From Prochlorococcus marinus str. MIT 1013 (GTDB lineage: Bacteria; Cyanobacteriota; Cyanobacteriia; PCC-6307; Cyanobiaceae), in contig NZ_CP114778.1 of assembly GCF_027359395.1 (NCBI RefSeq), positions 1,364,001 through 1,428,000 on the forward strand: a stretch of DNA of 64,000 nucleotides. The letters run 5' to 3'. The position numbers and the translations under genes are program-made. Below the pieces are notes generated by a model. It worked only from the letters and a program-made list of their open reading frames with translations. It had not been told where the DNA came from and ran no database searches. This document shows positions 51,221 to 61,784 of the stretch, one piece after another (within the stretch, counting starts at the first letter, position 1; every line of letters begins with the position of its first letter).

Positions 51221-52531
51221 AACTTTTTGAAATTTTTTTAATGAAATTTTATTGCTTGTAGATTCATCAATCATACATTTAAGACCTATCAATAATATCC
51301 AGCCTAAAATATTTATTCTGCTATCAAATAGTGGAATATCTGTCGCATGAAAACAAATCAAAATCAAAGTAGAAGTCCACCAAGCTCGATCAATAATTAT
51401 GTTTTTTTGATGATTTAAATTATTAAATATTCTATAAAAAGAGGAAATCAATAATAAGCCAAACACAAATATATTAATCAAAAAAGAAACTATTATGCCA
51501 TGGCTAACTGCTAATTCTAAAGGCAAATTATGGGAATGGCCGTGAAACAACCCTGTCCTTAAAGGGTAAATAATTGAGAAAGCTGCTGCTCCCCAGCCTA
51601 ACCATGGTTTTTCAAAAATTAATGTAGCTGCTGTTGTCCATTGGCCAATACGTGTTGCTTCAAAAGGTCTAGTATCTATAAACTTCATATCATTCAATCT
51701 CATCCATATAGATTCAGGCACAATACTTCTTGCAAATTGTTGTATGCCAAAATCAAAAATTGGCAAAACCGCAATAAAAACTGGTAACAAACAAATAAAC
51801 ATTAAAGGTATTAACCAACTCCATGATGCTGAACCAATAACTAGCGGCAATCCTAAAAAAATTGCACCCCATGCGTTTCGAGAGTCAGTCAAAATCATTG
51901 CGGAAACAAACGCAATCAAGAGAACAAAAGAAATAACTCGATTTCGTCCAAGAATAAAAGGATACAAAACAGAGGCCAAACAGAATGACCATACGCCTGA
52001 TAACCATGCAGCAGTGATATTCGCGTAATCAAACAATCCAGACAATCTACCTAAAGGCTCTCCACCTGGAGAAATAAACCAAATTATTAAACCATCAAAA
52101 AGCTTCCAAGGCCCCTCCCATCCAAGCCATAACTGACCAAAACCAGTGATCAAAACAGGAAGACTTCCTAAGACAAGCCAAGAAGCACATTTTCTTCTTC
52201 GTTCAGGAGTTATCAAATATGGTTGAAAGCCCCAAAAGCACCAAAAAAATGGCAACCAATTAAAAAGACCAAGCCATGCTAACCAACCCTGATCAGAACG
52301 AATACAACCAAGCAACATCAAAAAAGAAGCGAGAACTAGCGGATAATTCCAATATTCCCTCCAATAAAAATCCCATCTTTTGAAACTTCCTTCAAAAAGA
52401 GCTACAAGCAAAAAAACATAAGAAATCAACGCACTTGAGGGCAAACAAAATACACCTATCTGAAAACAACTCCAGCCAACATTCTCTGAGAAATTATTTT
52501 TTAAATTACAGAAGTAAGCATTATTTATCAT
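51212..52531 (-). CDS. O-antigen ligase-like (Wzy/WaaL family) membrane protein
   Basis: A 439-residue protein with about 10-12 membrane segments and a large loop before the C-terminal helices. GWGAAAFSIIYPLRTGLFHGHSHNLPLELAVSHGI (around 340-375) is the family's periplasmic-loop signature, with the HxHN motif. LTDSRNAWGAIFLGLPLVI is typical of Wzy_C proteins, and IctB-type cyanobacterial proteins share the layout. It probably ligates or polymerises cell-surface glycan. ATGA overlap with the purU stop and a 9-bp overlap with the ClC gene. Confidence 0.82.
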   Translation of the reverse strand: MINNAYFCNLKNNFSENVGWSCFQIGVFCLPSSALISYVFLLVALFEGSFKRWDFYWREYWNYPLVLASFLMLLGCIRSDQGWLAWLGLFNWLPFFWCFWGFQPYLITPERRRKCASWLVLGSLPVLITGFGQLWLGWEGPWKLFDGLIIWFISPGGEPLGRLSGLFDYANITAAWLSGVWSFCLASVLYPFILGRNRVISFVLLIAFVSAMILTDSRNAWGAIFLGLPLVIGSASWSWLIPLMFICLLPVFIAVLPIFDFGIQQFARSIVPESIWMRLNDMKFIDTRPFEATRIGQWTTAATLIFEKPWLGWGAAAFSIIYPLRTGLFHGHSHNLPLELAVSHGIIVSFLINIFVFGLLLISSFYRIFNNLNHQKNIIIDRAWWTSTLILICFHATDIPLFDSRINILGWILLIGLKCMIDESTSNKISLKKFQKVLS

Positions 52532-53382
52532 GTAAACACAGCAGTTCTACCCCTATAAACAATAACTTGTCGCCTTAAATGCAATCTTAAGGCTCTTGCT
52601 AAAGCAACTCGCTCCAGATCTCTACCCTTTCTTATTAAATCTGACACTTCATCACGATGACTAACAGTAGAGATTGTCTGTTCAATTATGGGCCCAGCAT
52701 CAAGATCCTGAGTAACATAATGGGCCGTTGCTCCAATTAATTTCACTCCCCTTTCCCAAGCTTGATGATATGGTTGAGCACCTTTGAAAGCGGGTAAAAA
52801 AGAGTGATGAATATTGATTAAATTAGGAAACTTTTCTAAAAATGAACTACTTAAAATTTGCATATATTTAGCCAAAACCCCTAAATCAATTTCGTACTCT
52901 TTTAATAAAGCTAAAATTTTACTTTCTGAAAACGCTTTATTATTTTTATCTACTTTTATAAGTTTAAAAGGAATAGAAAAACTTGAGCAAATCTCCTCTA
53001 AATCTGAATGATTCGAAATGACTAAAGGAACATTCATACATAATTCGCCTGCCTTAACTCTCCACAAAAGATCAACTAAACAGTGACTCTGCTTGCTAAC
53101 AAATATTGCAACATTAGGAAAATCATCAGAGAAGCTCAATACTGCTTTCCCATTCAATCGCTGCTCAAGTAAACTTACCTCAGTATTTATTTCATTTTTA
53201 TCAAGCAAAAAACCATCTAAATCCCACTCAATACGGCTAAGAAACAATTTTGCATCTGCATCTGTATGGTGATCAGCATGTCTAATATTCCCATTTTTAC
53301 TTGCTATCCAACTTGCTAAATCACTTACAAGCCCTGGCTGATCAGGACAAATGAACTGCAAGATAACTGTTTTGATGCTCAC
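52528..53382 (-). CDS. purU: Formyltetrahydrofolate deformylase
   Basis: Hydrolyses 10-formyl-THF to formate and THF, balancing one-carbon pools and, with the glycine cleavage genes, C1 flow. 284 residues: an N-terminal ACT domain (VILQFICPDQPGLVSDLASW) and a formyltransferase-like domain with NIHHSFLPAFKGAQPY and TQDLDAGPIIEQ, where the His and Asp are catalytic. It starts at 53382 and is coupled by a 4-bp overlap to the O-antigen-ligase-like gene downstream. Confidence 0.95.
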   Translation of the reverse strand: MSIKTVILQFICPDQPGLVSDLASWIASKNGNIRHADHHTDADAKLFLSRIEWDLDGFLLDKNEINTEVSLLEQRLNGKAVLSFSDDFPNVAIFVSKQSHCLVDLLWRVKAGELCMNVPLVISNHSDLEEICSSFSIPFKLIKVDKNNKAFSESKILALLKEYEIDLGVLAKYMQILSSSFLEKFPNLINIHHSFLPAFKGAQPYHQAWERGVKLIGATAHYVTQDLDAGPIIEQTISTVSHRDEVSDLIRKGRDLERVALARALRLHLRRQVIVYRGRTAVFT

Positions 53383-53462
53383 TCCAGCTATATCGTTAAA
53401 CTATTCTCTTTTTTAGACCACCCATAGAAAATTAACAAGCGAATTTAATAGCATTTGTGCAA

Positions 53463-54578
53463 ATGAATAGCCAAAAAGCAAACAAGAATCAAACAGAAAT
53501 CTCAGTCATTGGTGGTGGGATAGCAGGAATTACAACTGCCTTTTATCTAGGAAAAAAAGGTTATAAAGTAAATTTAATCGACCCAAGAGTCAACTCAGAA
53601 ATAAATAATTTAAGTCCTACAAATGGAACACAAGCTGCTCTCGGTGTCCTTATGGGAAATGTCCACAAGAAATCAAAAGGAAGGTCTTTTTTACTACGAA
53701 ATAAAAGTATGAAATTATGGAAAAAATGGCTTATTGAAATTAACTCTTCTGATTCAAATGTCTCTTTCGAGAAACCATTAGTTAAATTAGCAAGTTCTGA
53801 AAAAGAATATCAATCTATGATTGAGCTGAGTAAAAATAAACAGGAATATGGAATTGAACTTTTGGATAAAACCTCTTTAAATTTTTGGAATTCAATCTTT
53901 GAAAAAAAATTAATAGGAGGGTTAATCTCTACTGAAGATGGTCGATTAAATCCTATAAATTTAATAAAATCATTATTGAAAAGTCTTGATCAAATCAAGG
54001 TAAATAAAATTGAAAATAGTGTTATTAAAATAAGAAAAAATCTAACTTCAAATAAAAAAAGATGGAAAATCTATTTAGAAAATAACCAATATATAAATCA
54101 AGATTTTATCGTGATTTGTACTGCATTAAATACTCAAAAATTAGTGAAACCATTAGGTCATGAAATACTTTTAGAGCCGATATTAGGACAAGTTTTTGAA
54201 TTAGAATTAGAAAATATTAATATGAATTGGAATAAATGGCCTGCAATATTAAATTATCAATCTATAAATTTTATACATCATAATAGCAATAATATGATTG
54301 TAGGAGCAACCGTCGAAAATGGCAATATACCAAGTTTATCTGAAAAAAAAGAGATGTTAAATATGAACAACACTGCTCCAAAATGGATGAGACAAGCAAA
54401 AGTATGCCGTGAATGGAACGGTATCAGAGCTAGACCAAAGAATGAGGCTTCTCCATTAATAAAAGAATTAGAACCTGGATTATTAATTAATACAGGTCAA
54501 TACAGAAATGGTATTTTATTGGCTCCTTCATGCGCTGAATGGATTGGACTTAAGATAGATATAGCGAATCAATATTAG
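53463..54578 (+). CDS. FAD-dependent oxidoreductase (ThiO/DadA-like)
   Basis: A 371-residue FAD-dependent amine oxidoreductase. The dinucleotide-binding ISVIGGGIAGITTAFYLGKK is at about 14-33. The C-terminal FAD loop ends in VCREWNGIRARPKNEASPLI and LLINTGQYRNGILLAPSCAEWIGL. ThiO (glycine oxidase) or a D-amino-acid dehydrogenase are the nearest functional classes; the substrate cannot be set. A GTG at 53457 is an alternative start. Confidence 0.85.
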   Translation: MNSQKANKNQTEISVIGGGIAGITTAFYLGKKGYKVNLIDPRVNSEINNLSPTNGTQAALGVLMGNVHKKSKGRSFLLRNKSMKLWKKWLIEINSSDSNVSFEKPLVKLASSEKEYQSMIELSKNKQEYGIELLDKTSLNFWNSIFEKKLIGGLISTEDGRLNPINLIKSLLKSLDQIKVNKIENSVIKIRKNLTSNKKRWKIYLENNQYINQDFIVICTALNTQKLVKPLGHEILLEPILGQVFELELENINMNWNKWPAILNYQSINFIHHNSNNMIVGATVENGNIPSLSEKKEMLNMNNTAPKWMRQAKVCREWNGIRARPKNEASPLIKELEPGLLINTGQYRNGILLAPSCAEWIGLKIDIANQY

Positions 54579-54592
54579 TTGAAAATTTTAAC

Positions 54593-56485
54593 TTATTTTG
54601 ATTCAGTAAATTCAGCGTCAATAACATCGTCACCATCAGTTTTGCTATCAGTATTAGAACCATCAGCAGCTTGTGAAGCAGCATTTGCTTGTTGATATAC
54701 AGAAGCTCCTAATGCATACAATTCTTGTTGAAGCTCTTCAACTAAAGACTTCATAGTTTCATAATCATCTTTTTCAATGGCATCTTTTAACTTAACGCGT
54801 TTCTCTTCGACTTTGGTTTTTGCATCATCATCAACTTTATCGCCAAGTTCTCCTATTTGTTTTTCAGCTTGATAAACAAGTGTTTCAGCTTGATTTTTTA
54901 TATCAATTTTGTCACGCTTTTCTTTATCAGCAGAAGCATTCATTTCTGCATCTTTGACCATTTTATCAACTTCATTATCTGACAAAGTAGATGCACCGGT
55001 AATAGAAATACTTTGCTCTTTACCACTTCCTTTATCTTTTGCGTTGACACTAAGAATTCCATTAGCATCAATATCAAAAGTCACTTCAATTTGAGGAACT
55101 CCTCTGGGAGCAGGAGGGATTCCATCTAAACGAAAGGTCCCCAAGCTTTTGTTATCAGAAGCCATTTCGCGTTCGCCTTGTAAAACATGAATTTCTACAT
55201 TTGTTTGGCCATCAACTGCAGTTGAATAAGTCTCGGCTTTTTTGGTAGGCACAGTAGTATTTCTTGAAATCATTTTCGTCATAACCCCACCCAAAGTTTC
55301 AACTCCAAGAGATAAAGGAGTTACATCAAGTAGCAAAATATCTTTAACTTCACCAGCAAGAACACCACCTTGAATAGCAGCTCCAACAGCAACTACTTCG
55401 TCTGGGTTGACAGTTTGATTTGGATCTTTAGTTGTAACTCTTTTGACTAACTCTTTGACTGCTGGCATTCGGGTAGACCCTCCAACCATAACAATCTCAT
55501 CTATTTCTCCAGTAGATAATTTTGCATCCTTTAAAGCTTGTTCTACAGGAACCCTACAACGGTCAATAAGTTTCGACGCTAACTCCTCGAACTTACCTCT
55601 TGTGAGAGTCAAATCAAGATGCTTTGGTCCTTCAGGCGTAGCTGTAATGAATGGAAGATTTATTTCACTTTGAGTCGCATTAGATAATTCTATCTTGGCT
55701 TTTTCAGCGGCTTCAGTTAAACGTTGTAGTGCTTGTTTGTCTTGGCGTAAATCAATGCCTTCATTCCCTTTGAATGTGGAAGCCAAATGATCAACAATCA
55801 CTCGATCAAAATCATCCCCACCTAGATGAGTGTCTCCAGATGTAGAAAGAACTTCGAATACTCCATCACCTACTTCTAAAACAGATACATCAAAGGTACC
55901 TCCACCCAAATCAAAGACTAAAATTCTTTCATTGCTTTTTTTATCTAAACCATATGCTAGTGCAGCAGCAGTTGGCTCATTAATAATTCTGAGAACTTCT
56001 AAGCCTGCAATCTTTCCTGCATCTTTAGTGGCTTGGCGTTGCGAGTCGTTGAAGTACGCAGGTACTGTAATTACAGCTTGAGTGACTGATTCGCCTAAAT
56101 ATTTTCCAGCATCTTCAGAAAGTTTTCTTAAAACTTGAGCACTTACCTCTTCAGGAGAGAACTGCTTATCAAGTATTGGGCATTTTAATTTAACGTTAGA
56201 ACCTGCCTTTTCAACTCCATAGCTTACTTCTTTAGATTCGTCATTTACCTCATCAACCCGTCGACCAACAAATCTCTTTGATGAATAAAAAGTATTTTCA
56301 GGATTCATCACCGCTTGGCGTTTAGCAATTTGTCCGACTAATTGATCCTGATTCTTTGTATATGCGACCACAGATGGAGTTGTTCTAAATCCTTCAGCAT
56401 TTGCTATTACAGTAGGCTTGCCGCCTTCCATAACAGCAACACAACTATTTGTAGTTCCTAGATCGATTCCTACAACCTTCCCCAT
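54593..56485 (-). CDS. dnaK: Molecular chaperone DnaK (Hsp70)
   Basis: ATP-driven chaperone. The nucleotide-binding domain opens with [20 protein letters not shown] and continues with [20 protein letters not shown] and [18 protein letters not shown]. The substrate-binding domain begins about 395 ([20 protein letters not shown]). The C-terminal lid ends in an acidic DDVIDAEF, the usual EEVD-like tail in bacteria. 630 residues. A full CIRCE element is not visible upstream. Confidence 0.97.
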   Translation of the reverse strand: MGKVVGIDLGTTNSCVAVMEGGKPTVIANAEGFRTTPSVVAYTKNQDQLVGQIAKRQAVMNPENTFYSSKRFVGRRVDEVNDESKEVSYGVEKAGSNVKLKCPILDKQFSPEEVSAQVLRKLSEDAGKYLGESVTQAVITVPAYFNDSQRQATKDAGKIAGLEVLRIINEPTAAALAYGLDKKSNERILVFDLGGGTFDVSVLEVGDGVFEVLSTSGDTHLGGDDFDRVIVDHLASTFKGNEGIDLRQDKQALQRLTEAAEKAKIELSNATQSEINLPFITATPEGPKHLDLTLTRGKFEELASKLIDRCRVPVEQALKDAKLSTGEIDEIVMVGGSTRMPAVKELVKRVTTKDPNQTVNPDEVVAVGAAIQGGVLAGEVKDILLLDVTPLSLGVETLGGVMTKMISRNTTVPTKKAETYSTAVDGQTNVEIHVLQGEREMASDNKSLGTFRLDGIPPAPRGVPQIEVTFDIDANGILSVNAKDKGSGKEQSISITGASTLSDNEVDKMVKDAEMNASADKEKRDKIDIKNQAETLVYQAEKQIGELGDKVDDDAKTKVEEKRVKLKDAIEKDDYETMKSLVEELQQELYALGASVYQQANAASQAADGSNTDSKTDGDDVIDAEFTESK

Positions 56486-56601
56486 GAGTGAGTAGCTCCT
56501 AAATTCTTTCTTTAAGTAACATCCTCGTCAGTGAAACCTATTTGAGGCGAGGCGTGGTTCCCGAACAGTCTCTTAGCACTTTTGAACCTAACTAAGCATA
56601 A

Positions 56602-57489
56602 ATGAACACTATCACAGGAAAAACTAGTCTGGCAGGACTTCTCGGACAACCAGTAAATCATTCTCTTTCACCGATTATGCATAACGCCGCATATGAAGAA
56701 ATGGGACTTGACTGGTGTTATGTAGCGATGCCCTGCGATGGAGAAAATCTAAAGAAAGTCATAACAGGCTTAAGAAGTATAGATTGCAAAGGATTAAATA
56801 TAACTATTCCCCACAAACAAGAAGTTATAAAAACTTGTAGCAAACTAACTAAAGTTGCAAATGATATCCAAGCCGTTAACACACTAATACCAGAAAAAAA
56901 TAATCAATGGATAGGAGCAAATACTGATATGGAGGGGTTTCTAATGCCATTAAAAAATCAAAATTTAATCAATAAACATGTGGTCTTACTTGGTTGTGGA
57001 GGGAGCGCGAGAGCAGTAGTTATGGGGTTAAGTACTTTAAATATTAAACGAATAACAATAATAGGCCGCAATGAAAATTCATTAAATACTTTCGTAAAAA
57101 GCATGAAAAACTTATTATTAAAGAAAAATATATTAATTGAAGGTATTAATAATATTAAATTCAATATTACACAATATATTGCAGATGCTGATTTAATTGT
57201 TAATACAACTCCAATAGGGATGAATAACAAACAATCTGAACCAGAAAATATTCCACTTGGCCACAAAGTATGGGAAATTTTATCTAATAAAACTATTTTA
57301 TATGACTTGATTTATACTCCAAGACCAACAAACTGGTTAAAGCTTGGAGAACAAAAAAATTGTTTAACAATTGATGGGCTTGATATGCTCGTAGAGCAAG
57401 GTGCTTTATCAATAAAATTATGGAGTGGTTTTAATAACGTTCCTGTTCAGAAAATGAAATCATCTGCAAAAAAACATTTAATGGTTTAA
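56602..57489 (+). CDS. aroE: Shikimate dehydrogenase
   Basis: NADPH-dependent reduction of dehydroshikimate to shikimate. 295 residues: shikimate-binding LGQPVNHSLSPIMHN (about 15-29), the conserved NITIPHKQ with the catalytic Lys (about 75-82), ANTDMEGF, and the NADP Rossmann motif LLGCGGSARAVVMGL (about 129-143). Divergent from dnaK across a 116-bp spacer. Confidence 0.95.
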   Translation: MNTITGKTSLAGLLGQPVNHSLSPIMHNAAYEEMGLDWCYVAMPCDGENLKKVITGLRSIDCKGLNITIPHKQEVIKTCSKLTKVANDIQAVNTLIPEKNNQWIGANTDMEGFLMPLKNQNLINKHVVLLGCGGSARAVVMGLSTLNIKRITIIGRNENSLNTFVKSMKNLLLKKNILIEGINNIKFNITQYIADADLIVNTTPIGMNNKQSEPENIPLGHKVWEILSNKTILYDLIYTPRPTNWLKLGEQKNCLTIDGLDMLVEQGALSIKLWSGFNNVPVQKMKSSAKKHLMV

Positions 57490-57511
57490 TCTAATAAAAA
57501 TCAAATTGCTA

Positions 57512-57970
57512 ATGCCTTCAATAGGAGCAAAATTATTAGGTGTTTTTCTATATATGATTCCATGGGCTGATTGTCTTATTTTTGGTAATCATTTATATAT
57601 TAAATATCCGATTACTCAAATTATTCAAATCCCAGCAATTCCAATCATATTAATAGAAAGATCAATACCTTTTGGAAATTTATTATTATTTTTAGCTATT
57701 TTTATTGGACTAGTAAGAAATAGTAAAGCATCTTATTTTTTACGTTTCAATGCACTCCAATCGTTATTAATCAATATTTGTATAATCATAGTTGGTTTTA
57801 TATTCGAAATTTTCCTCAGTCCTTTTGGAAACTCATTAATTATAAGAACATTCTCAAGTACTTTATTAATAAGTCTTTTTTTCATGATTACTTATTGTGT
57901 TTGGTCTTGCACACAAGGAAATGAACCAAATTTGCCAGGAATCAGCCAAGCAACAAAAATGCAATTGTGA
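57512..57970 (+). CDS. Tic20-family membrane protein
   Basis: About 152 residues and four hydrophobic segments. The family core YFLRFNALQSLLINICIIIVG (around residues 85-105) matches the Tic20/Ycf60 signature with its RFNALQ. Tic20 is the core channel component of plastid protein import in plants; in cyanobacteria the role is unknown. I chose the ATG at 57512 over the TTG two codons earlier. It follows aroE by 22 bp. Confidence 0.82.
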   Translation: MPSIGAKLLGVFLYMIPWADCLIFGNHLYIKYPITQIIQIPAIPIILIERSIPFGNLLLFLAIFIGLVRNSKASYFLRFNALQSLLINICIIIVGFIFEIFLSPFGNSLIIRTFSSTLLISLFFMITYCVWSCTQGNEPNLPGISQATKMQL

Positions 57971-58044
57971 AAAGTTACCACTTCAGTATAAGATTAAAAT
58001 TCCGCCGCTCTTAATGAGCCATAAAGTCCTAGTCGGAAATTTCT

Positions 58045-58506
58045 ATGTCTGATCAACCCTATTACGAAACTATGTACATTCTTCGTCCGGACATACCGGA
58101 GGAAGAAGTTGATAGTCATTTAAAAAAATATAGTGAAATGCTTGAGAAAGCAGGTACAGAAGTATTGGATAGTCAAATGAGAGGCAAAAGAAGACTTGCT
58201 TATCCCATTGCAAAACATAAAGAGGGAATTTACGTTCAATTAAGCCATAAAGGCGATGGACAGCAAATTGCAATTCTAGAAAAAGCTATGAGACTGAGTG
58301 AAGACGTTATTCGTTATCTAACAGTTAAACAATATGGACCTTTACCTACTCCAAAACCCACTTCTAAAGATGGTGATGGTGAACCTAAGATAACTGCAAC
58401 AGATAATGAAAACAAAAAACCTCCAGAAAATAAAACTGAATCTCCCACTCAAGAAACTACTAAATCCACCACTAAAGACGAGACAAAAGAAGAGGCCAAC
58501 GAGTAA
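58045..58506 (+). CDS. rpsF: 30S ribosomal protein S6 with acidic tail
   Basis: Small-subunit protein that pairs with S18 on 16S rRNA. The core (1-110) has [20 protein letters not shown] and [20 protein letters not shown]. From about residue 105 a Lys/Glu/Thr/Pro-rich, low-complexity tail ([20 protein letters not shown] and repeats of TK/EET) extends it to 153 residues; E. coli S6 has about 135 with a different tail. Convergent with argG. Confidence 0.97.
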   Translation: MSDQPYYETMYILRPDIPEEEVDSHLKKYSEMLEKAGTEVLDSQMRGKRRLAYPIAKHKEGIYVQLSHKGDGQQIAILEKAMRLSEDVIRYLTVKQYGPLPTPKPTSKDGDGEPKITATDNENKKPPENKTESPTQETTKSTTKDETKEEANE

Positions 58507-58538
58507 AGATATAGCTTAAAAATCAAAAATTAATTATT

Positions 58539-59741
58539 TTACTTATTTATCCAAGACCAAATTCGACTTGGTAATCCCCATACATAAATAAATCCTTCAG
58601 CAGATTTATGGTTGAACTTATCCTCTCTTCCATAAGTAGACATATCAGAAATATATAAACTATTGTCTTTTGACTGTCGACCAATTACATCAGCGTTACC
58701 CTTAAAAAGCCTTATTTTCACTGAGCCATTGACCTGCTTTTGAGAATAATCTATAAATGCATCCAAAGCTTCTTTTAAGGGACTAAACCAGAAACCTTGA
58801 TACACCAAATTAGCCCATTGTCTTTCCAGTCTGAATTTAGTATTTAATAAGTCAGCGGGTAAAGTTAAACTTTCAATTTCTTGATGAGCTTTAATTAATA
58901 AAAGCAAACCTGGTGTTTCATAAATTTCTCGACTTTTAATTCCCACTACTCTGTCTTCAATAATATCCAAACGTCCAAACCCATGTTTTCCTGCCAAGCT
59001 ATTAGCCTTCTTGATAAGAGATACTGGCTCCATTGGGGCACCATCAATAGCAACTGGATTACCATTTTCAAAAAAGATTTCAACTATCTCAGGTTCATCA
59101 GGTGAATCAGCAATAGAAGAAGTAATTCCAAAAACTTCATCTGATGGCATCTCAAATGGATCTTCAAGAGGACCAGCTTCAATACTTCTACCTAAAAGAT
59201 TCAAATCAATAGAATAAGGATTTTTTTTACTTACAGGAGGAACTATTCCATATTTTTCTCCATAAGCAATTGTTTCTTCACGACTCATACCCCATTCTCG
59301 TGCTGGTGTAATCAATTTCAAATCAGGAGCTAAAGCTCCAATAGTGACGTCAAAACGAACTTGATCATTACCTTTACCAGTACACCCATGAGCAACTCCA
59401 TCAGCATTTAATTCCCTTGCAATTTGAACTAGTTTTTTTGCAATTAATGGCCTTGCTAAAGCAGTTGAAAGTGGATATTTACCTTGATACAAAGCATTAG
59501 ACCTAATTGCTGGAAAAGCAAAATCTTCAATAAAAGGCTTTACTAAATTGCCAACAAGTGATTCAGAAGCACCAGCAGAAATAGCCTTTTTTTTAATTTC
59601 ATCAAGTTCATCACCCTGACCAAGATCTGCTGCAAAAGCAATTACATGCTCAACTCCATACTCGTTTTTCAAATAAGGAATACAAACACTCGTATCGACT
59701 CCTCCTGAATAAGCCAAAACAACTTTTTTAGCTCTTCCCAT
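58539..59741 (-). CDS. argG: Argininosuccinate synthase
   Basis: Condenses citrulline and aspartate with ATP to argininosuccinate in arginine synthesis. The PP-loop is [10 protein letters not shown] (about 9-18 from the ATG used). About 400 residues, full length. I chose ATG 59741, because a strong AAGGAG lies 7 bases upstream; the open frame begins 9 codons earlier. Confidence 0.96.
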   Translation of the reverse strand: MGRAKKVVLAYSGGVDTSVCIPYLKNEYGVEHVIAFAADLGQGDELDEIKKKAISAGASESLVGNLVKPFIEDFAFPAIRSNALYQGKYPLSTALARPLIAKKLVQIARELNADGVAHGCTGKGNDQVRFDVTIGALAPDLKLITPAREWGMSREETIAYGEKYGIVPPVSKKNPYSIDLNLLGRSIEAGPLEDPFEMPSDEVFGITSSIADSPDEPEIVEIFFENGNPVAIDGAPMEPVSLIKKANSLAGKHGFGRLDIIEDRVVGIKSREIYETPGLLLLIKAHQEIESLTLPADLLNTKFRLERQWANLVYQGFWFSPLKEALDAFIDYSQKQVNGSVKIRLFKGNADVIGRQSKDNSLYISDMSTYGREDKFNHKSAEGFIYVWGLPSRIWSWINK

Positions 59742-59873
59742 ATGTTTATCTCCTTGAAGGAAATTCAATTTTCACTAGTAAATATAGAGAACTATTGGAC
59801 AATTTTCTGATTTAGATAATCAATGCTGATTAAAATATTTTTAAGGTCAAATGACTTTAGAAAAAACGAAAAT

Positions 59874-60083
59874 TTATTCCCATGGCTGTTTAATCGATTT
59901 TCCTGATTTCCTTTCACCTAAAAACCCTAGGAACCATACAAAAACAAAACCGATAGAAGTTAATCCAAAAAAAATAAGTACATAAATTAACCAAGTATCA
60001 ATGTTATGACCAAAAATCAATAAATCTTGAACATCATTATTTGACGTAAAAATTAAATAATGATATGAAAGCTTAAAAGTCAC
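59874..60083 (-). CDS. Small membrane protein, hypothetical
   Basis: A 69-residue ORF with one clear hydrophobic segment (about 31-56, TWLIYVLIFFGLTSIGFVFV onward) and a basic end (GERKSGKSIKQPWE). The start is GTG at 60083. It sits 11 bp after the next minus-strand small membrane gene, as a pair. No family recognised. Confidence 0.55.
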   Translation of the reverse strand: MTFKLSYHYLIFTSNNDVQDLLIFGHNIDTWLIYVLIFFGLTSIGFVFVWFLGFLGERKSGKSIKQPWE

Positions 60084-60094
60084 TTCAACATAAA

Positions 60095-60301
60095 TTAAAT
60101 AGAGGTATTTAGAGAAACAGTTCTCCTAACCAAAAAATAAATTAAAAGGAAAAATGAAGGAGTAAAAACCAAAAACCACACTAAAAAATGGTTTATGAAA
60201 AAGGGTTCAAGATGAATAATACCCGCTATGCGAAGACAAATACTCACTAAAAAAGCCATGCCCCAAGTAAAAGTCATCAAAATCAGCTTTGAACTCAGCA
60301 T
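60095..60301 (-). CDS. Small two-helix membrane protein, hypothetical
   Basis: A 68-residue protein with two hydrophobic segments (about 8-28 and 38-58) separated by a short loop (HLEPFFINH). ATG at 60301. It comes just before the other small membrane ORF on the same strand and is divergent from the DUF3134 gene. Pair layout and hydrophobicity look real, but no homology can be asserted from sequence alone. Confidence 0.55.
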   Translation of the reverse strand: MLSSKLILMTFTWGMAFLVSICLRIAGIIHLEPFFINHFLVWFLVFTPSFFLLIYFLVRRTVSLNTSI

Positions 60302-60359
60302 AAAGATTAGAAAATCAATCCATAATGGACTATGTTAATTCATGGACTAAATTTTTGAT

Positions 60360-60635
60360 ATGAGCGATCTAGAACAAATCGAATTATCTGATTTAGACGG
60401 CATTAATCCTGCGCTAACTCGCTATGGCAGGCAAGAGCTCGCTCCTGTTCTCCCACTGCGAGAAGAACCCGATTTATTGTCATGGTTAGAAACCAGTGGA
60501 AGATTAGTTTCTGACGAAGATTCCAATGATCAAGAAATAAGTACCGTTGAAGAAGAAGAGCTTTCCGCTTTAATGGGAGAAAAAGAAGATTATAAAGCTG
60601 AAGAAGAATCAACAGATGAAGAATGGGAAGATTAA
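60360..60635 (+). CDS. DUF3134 family protein
   Basis: A 91-residue acidic protein restricted to cyanobacteria. NPALTRYGRQELAPVLPLRE (about 16-35) and the following DLLSWLETSGRLV are the DUF3134 signature. After residue 50 it is almost all Asp/Glu (EVEEEELSALMGE-like), probably disordered. Its function is unknown. mraY follows 16 bp later. Confidence 0.8.
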   Translation: MSDLEQIELSDLDGINPALTRYGRQELAPVLPLREEPDLLSWLETSGRLVSDEDSNDQEISTVEEEELSALMGEKEDYKAEEESTDEEWED

Positions 60636-60651
60636 TCTACTAGCTTAAATT

Positions 60652-61767
60652 TTGACAAAATCTACAAAGGTTCTAAATAAAAAAAAAATATCATTTTTAA
60701 ACAAAATTAATCAGCAAATATTTATCCTCTTTGGATTAATAACAATAGTTTGTGTATTTTCTGATTTTTATTTTGAAAATAGCAATTTAACTGTTCCGTT
60801 TATAATTACAGCTCTAATCTCATTTATTATTACTTTTTTCAGTATACCTATATTAAAAAAAATCAAAATCAAACAAATTATTAGAAAAGAGGGACCAAAA
60901 AAACATTTGCTTAAAGAAGGGACTCCAACTATGGGTGGAGTTTTTTTTATTCCTACAGGAATAATAATAAGCAATATTATATATATTAATAACGAAAATT
61001 ATAAAATTATTCTAACTTTAAGCTTACTTATTGTGTTTTTTATGTTAATAGGTTTAATTGATGACTTAATTAGTTTGAAAAAGAAATTAAATACTGGTTT
61101 AACTTCGAATGAAAAATTAATTTTACAATTTTTTATCAGTCTTATTTTTATTATTATTTGTGCGTTCAATAATTTTATACCTAATAACATTCAAATCGGA
61201 AATCAAAGTATTAATATAGGTAATCTAATTTATCCTTTAGGGATATTTGTACTACTTTCAGAAAGTAATTCAAGTAATTTAACTGATGGTTTAGATGGTT
61301 TATTAAGTGGCTGTAGTGCATTAATTTTTACGGGTTTAGCTATAAGTATTTCAATTGAAAATCAAAGTATTGGTGAAACTCTAGCTCCTTTTTGCATCGT
61401 AATGTCTGGATGCTGTATGGGATTTCTTTTCTTAAATAAATATCCTGCAAAATTATTTATGGGAGATTCAGGGTCTTTAGCTATAGGAGCATCTCTTGGT
61501 GGTATAGCTTTGATATCAAATAATCTTTGGTCTCTATTAATTATGGGAGGAATACTTGCAGCAGAGTCTATTTCTGTAATAGTTCAAGTAAGTATTTTTA
61601 AAATTTCTAAAAGAATAAAAGGTAAAGGTCATAAATTATTTTTAATGACTCCTATACATCACCATTTTGAACTTCAAGGTAACAAAGAGAGTCAAATAGT
61701 AGGTGGTTTTTGGTTCATTACATTATTATTAGTAATAATAAATCTAATATTTTTCATTAAACCTTAG
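60652..61767 (+). CDS. mraY: Phospho-N-acetylmuramoyl-pentapeptide transferase
   Basis: Membrane enzyme making lipid I, the first membrane step of peptidoglycan. 371 residues, about ten hydrophobic helices. Catalytic/Mg2+ motifs: LIGLIDDLISLKKK (about 135-147), SNLTDGLDGLLSG (about 208-220) and PIHHHFELQG near 340. The first helices lie at 15-35 and 45-65. The start is TTG at 60652, the only start codon in the right place; the DUF3134 gene is 16 bp upstream. Confidence 0.94.
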   Translation: MTKSTKVLNKKKISFLNKINQQIFILFGLITIVCVFSDFYFENSNLTVPFIITALISFIITFFSIPILKKIKIKQIIRKEGPKKHLLKEGTPTMGGVFFIPTGIIISNIIYINNENYKIILTLSLLIVFFMLIGLIDDLISLKKKLNTGLTSNEKLILQFFISLIFIIICAFNNFIPNNIQIGNQSINIGNLIYPLGIFVLLSESNSSNLTDGLDGLLSGCSALIFTGLAISISIENQSIGETLAPFCIVMSGCCMGFLFLNKYPAKLFMGDSGSLAIGASLGGIALISNNLWSLLIMGGILAAESISVIVQVSIFKISKRIKGKGHKLFLMTPIHHHFELQGNKESQIVGGFWFITLLLVIINLIFFIKP

Positions 61768-61784
61768 ATCTTCAAATTCAACTG

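Noticed and set aside
56486-56601. Possible CIRCE heat-shock element upstream of dnaK (TTAGCACTT)
   Set aside because: Only one half-site resembles the CIRCE arm TTAGCACTC; the matching GAGTGCTAA arm at the right spacing is absent.
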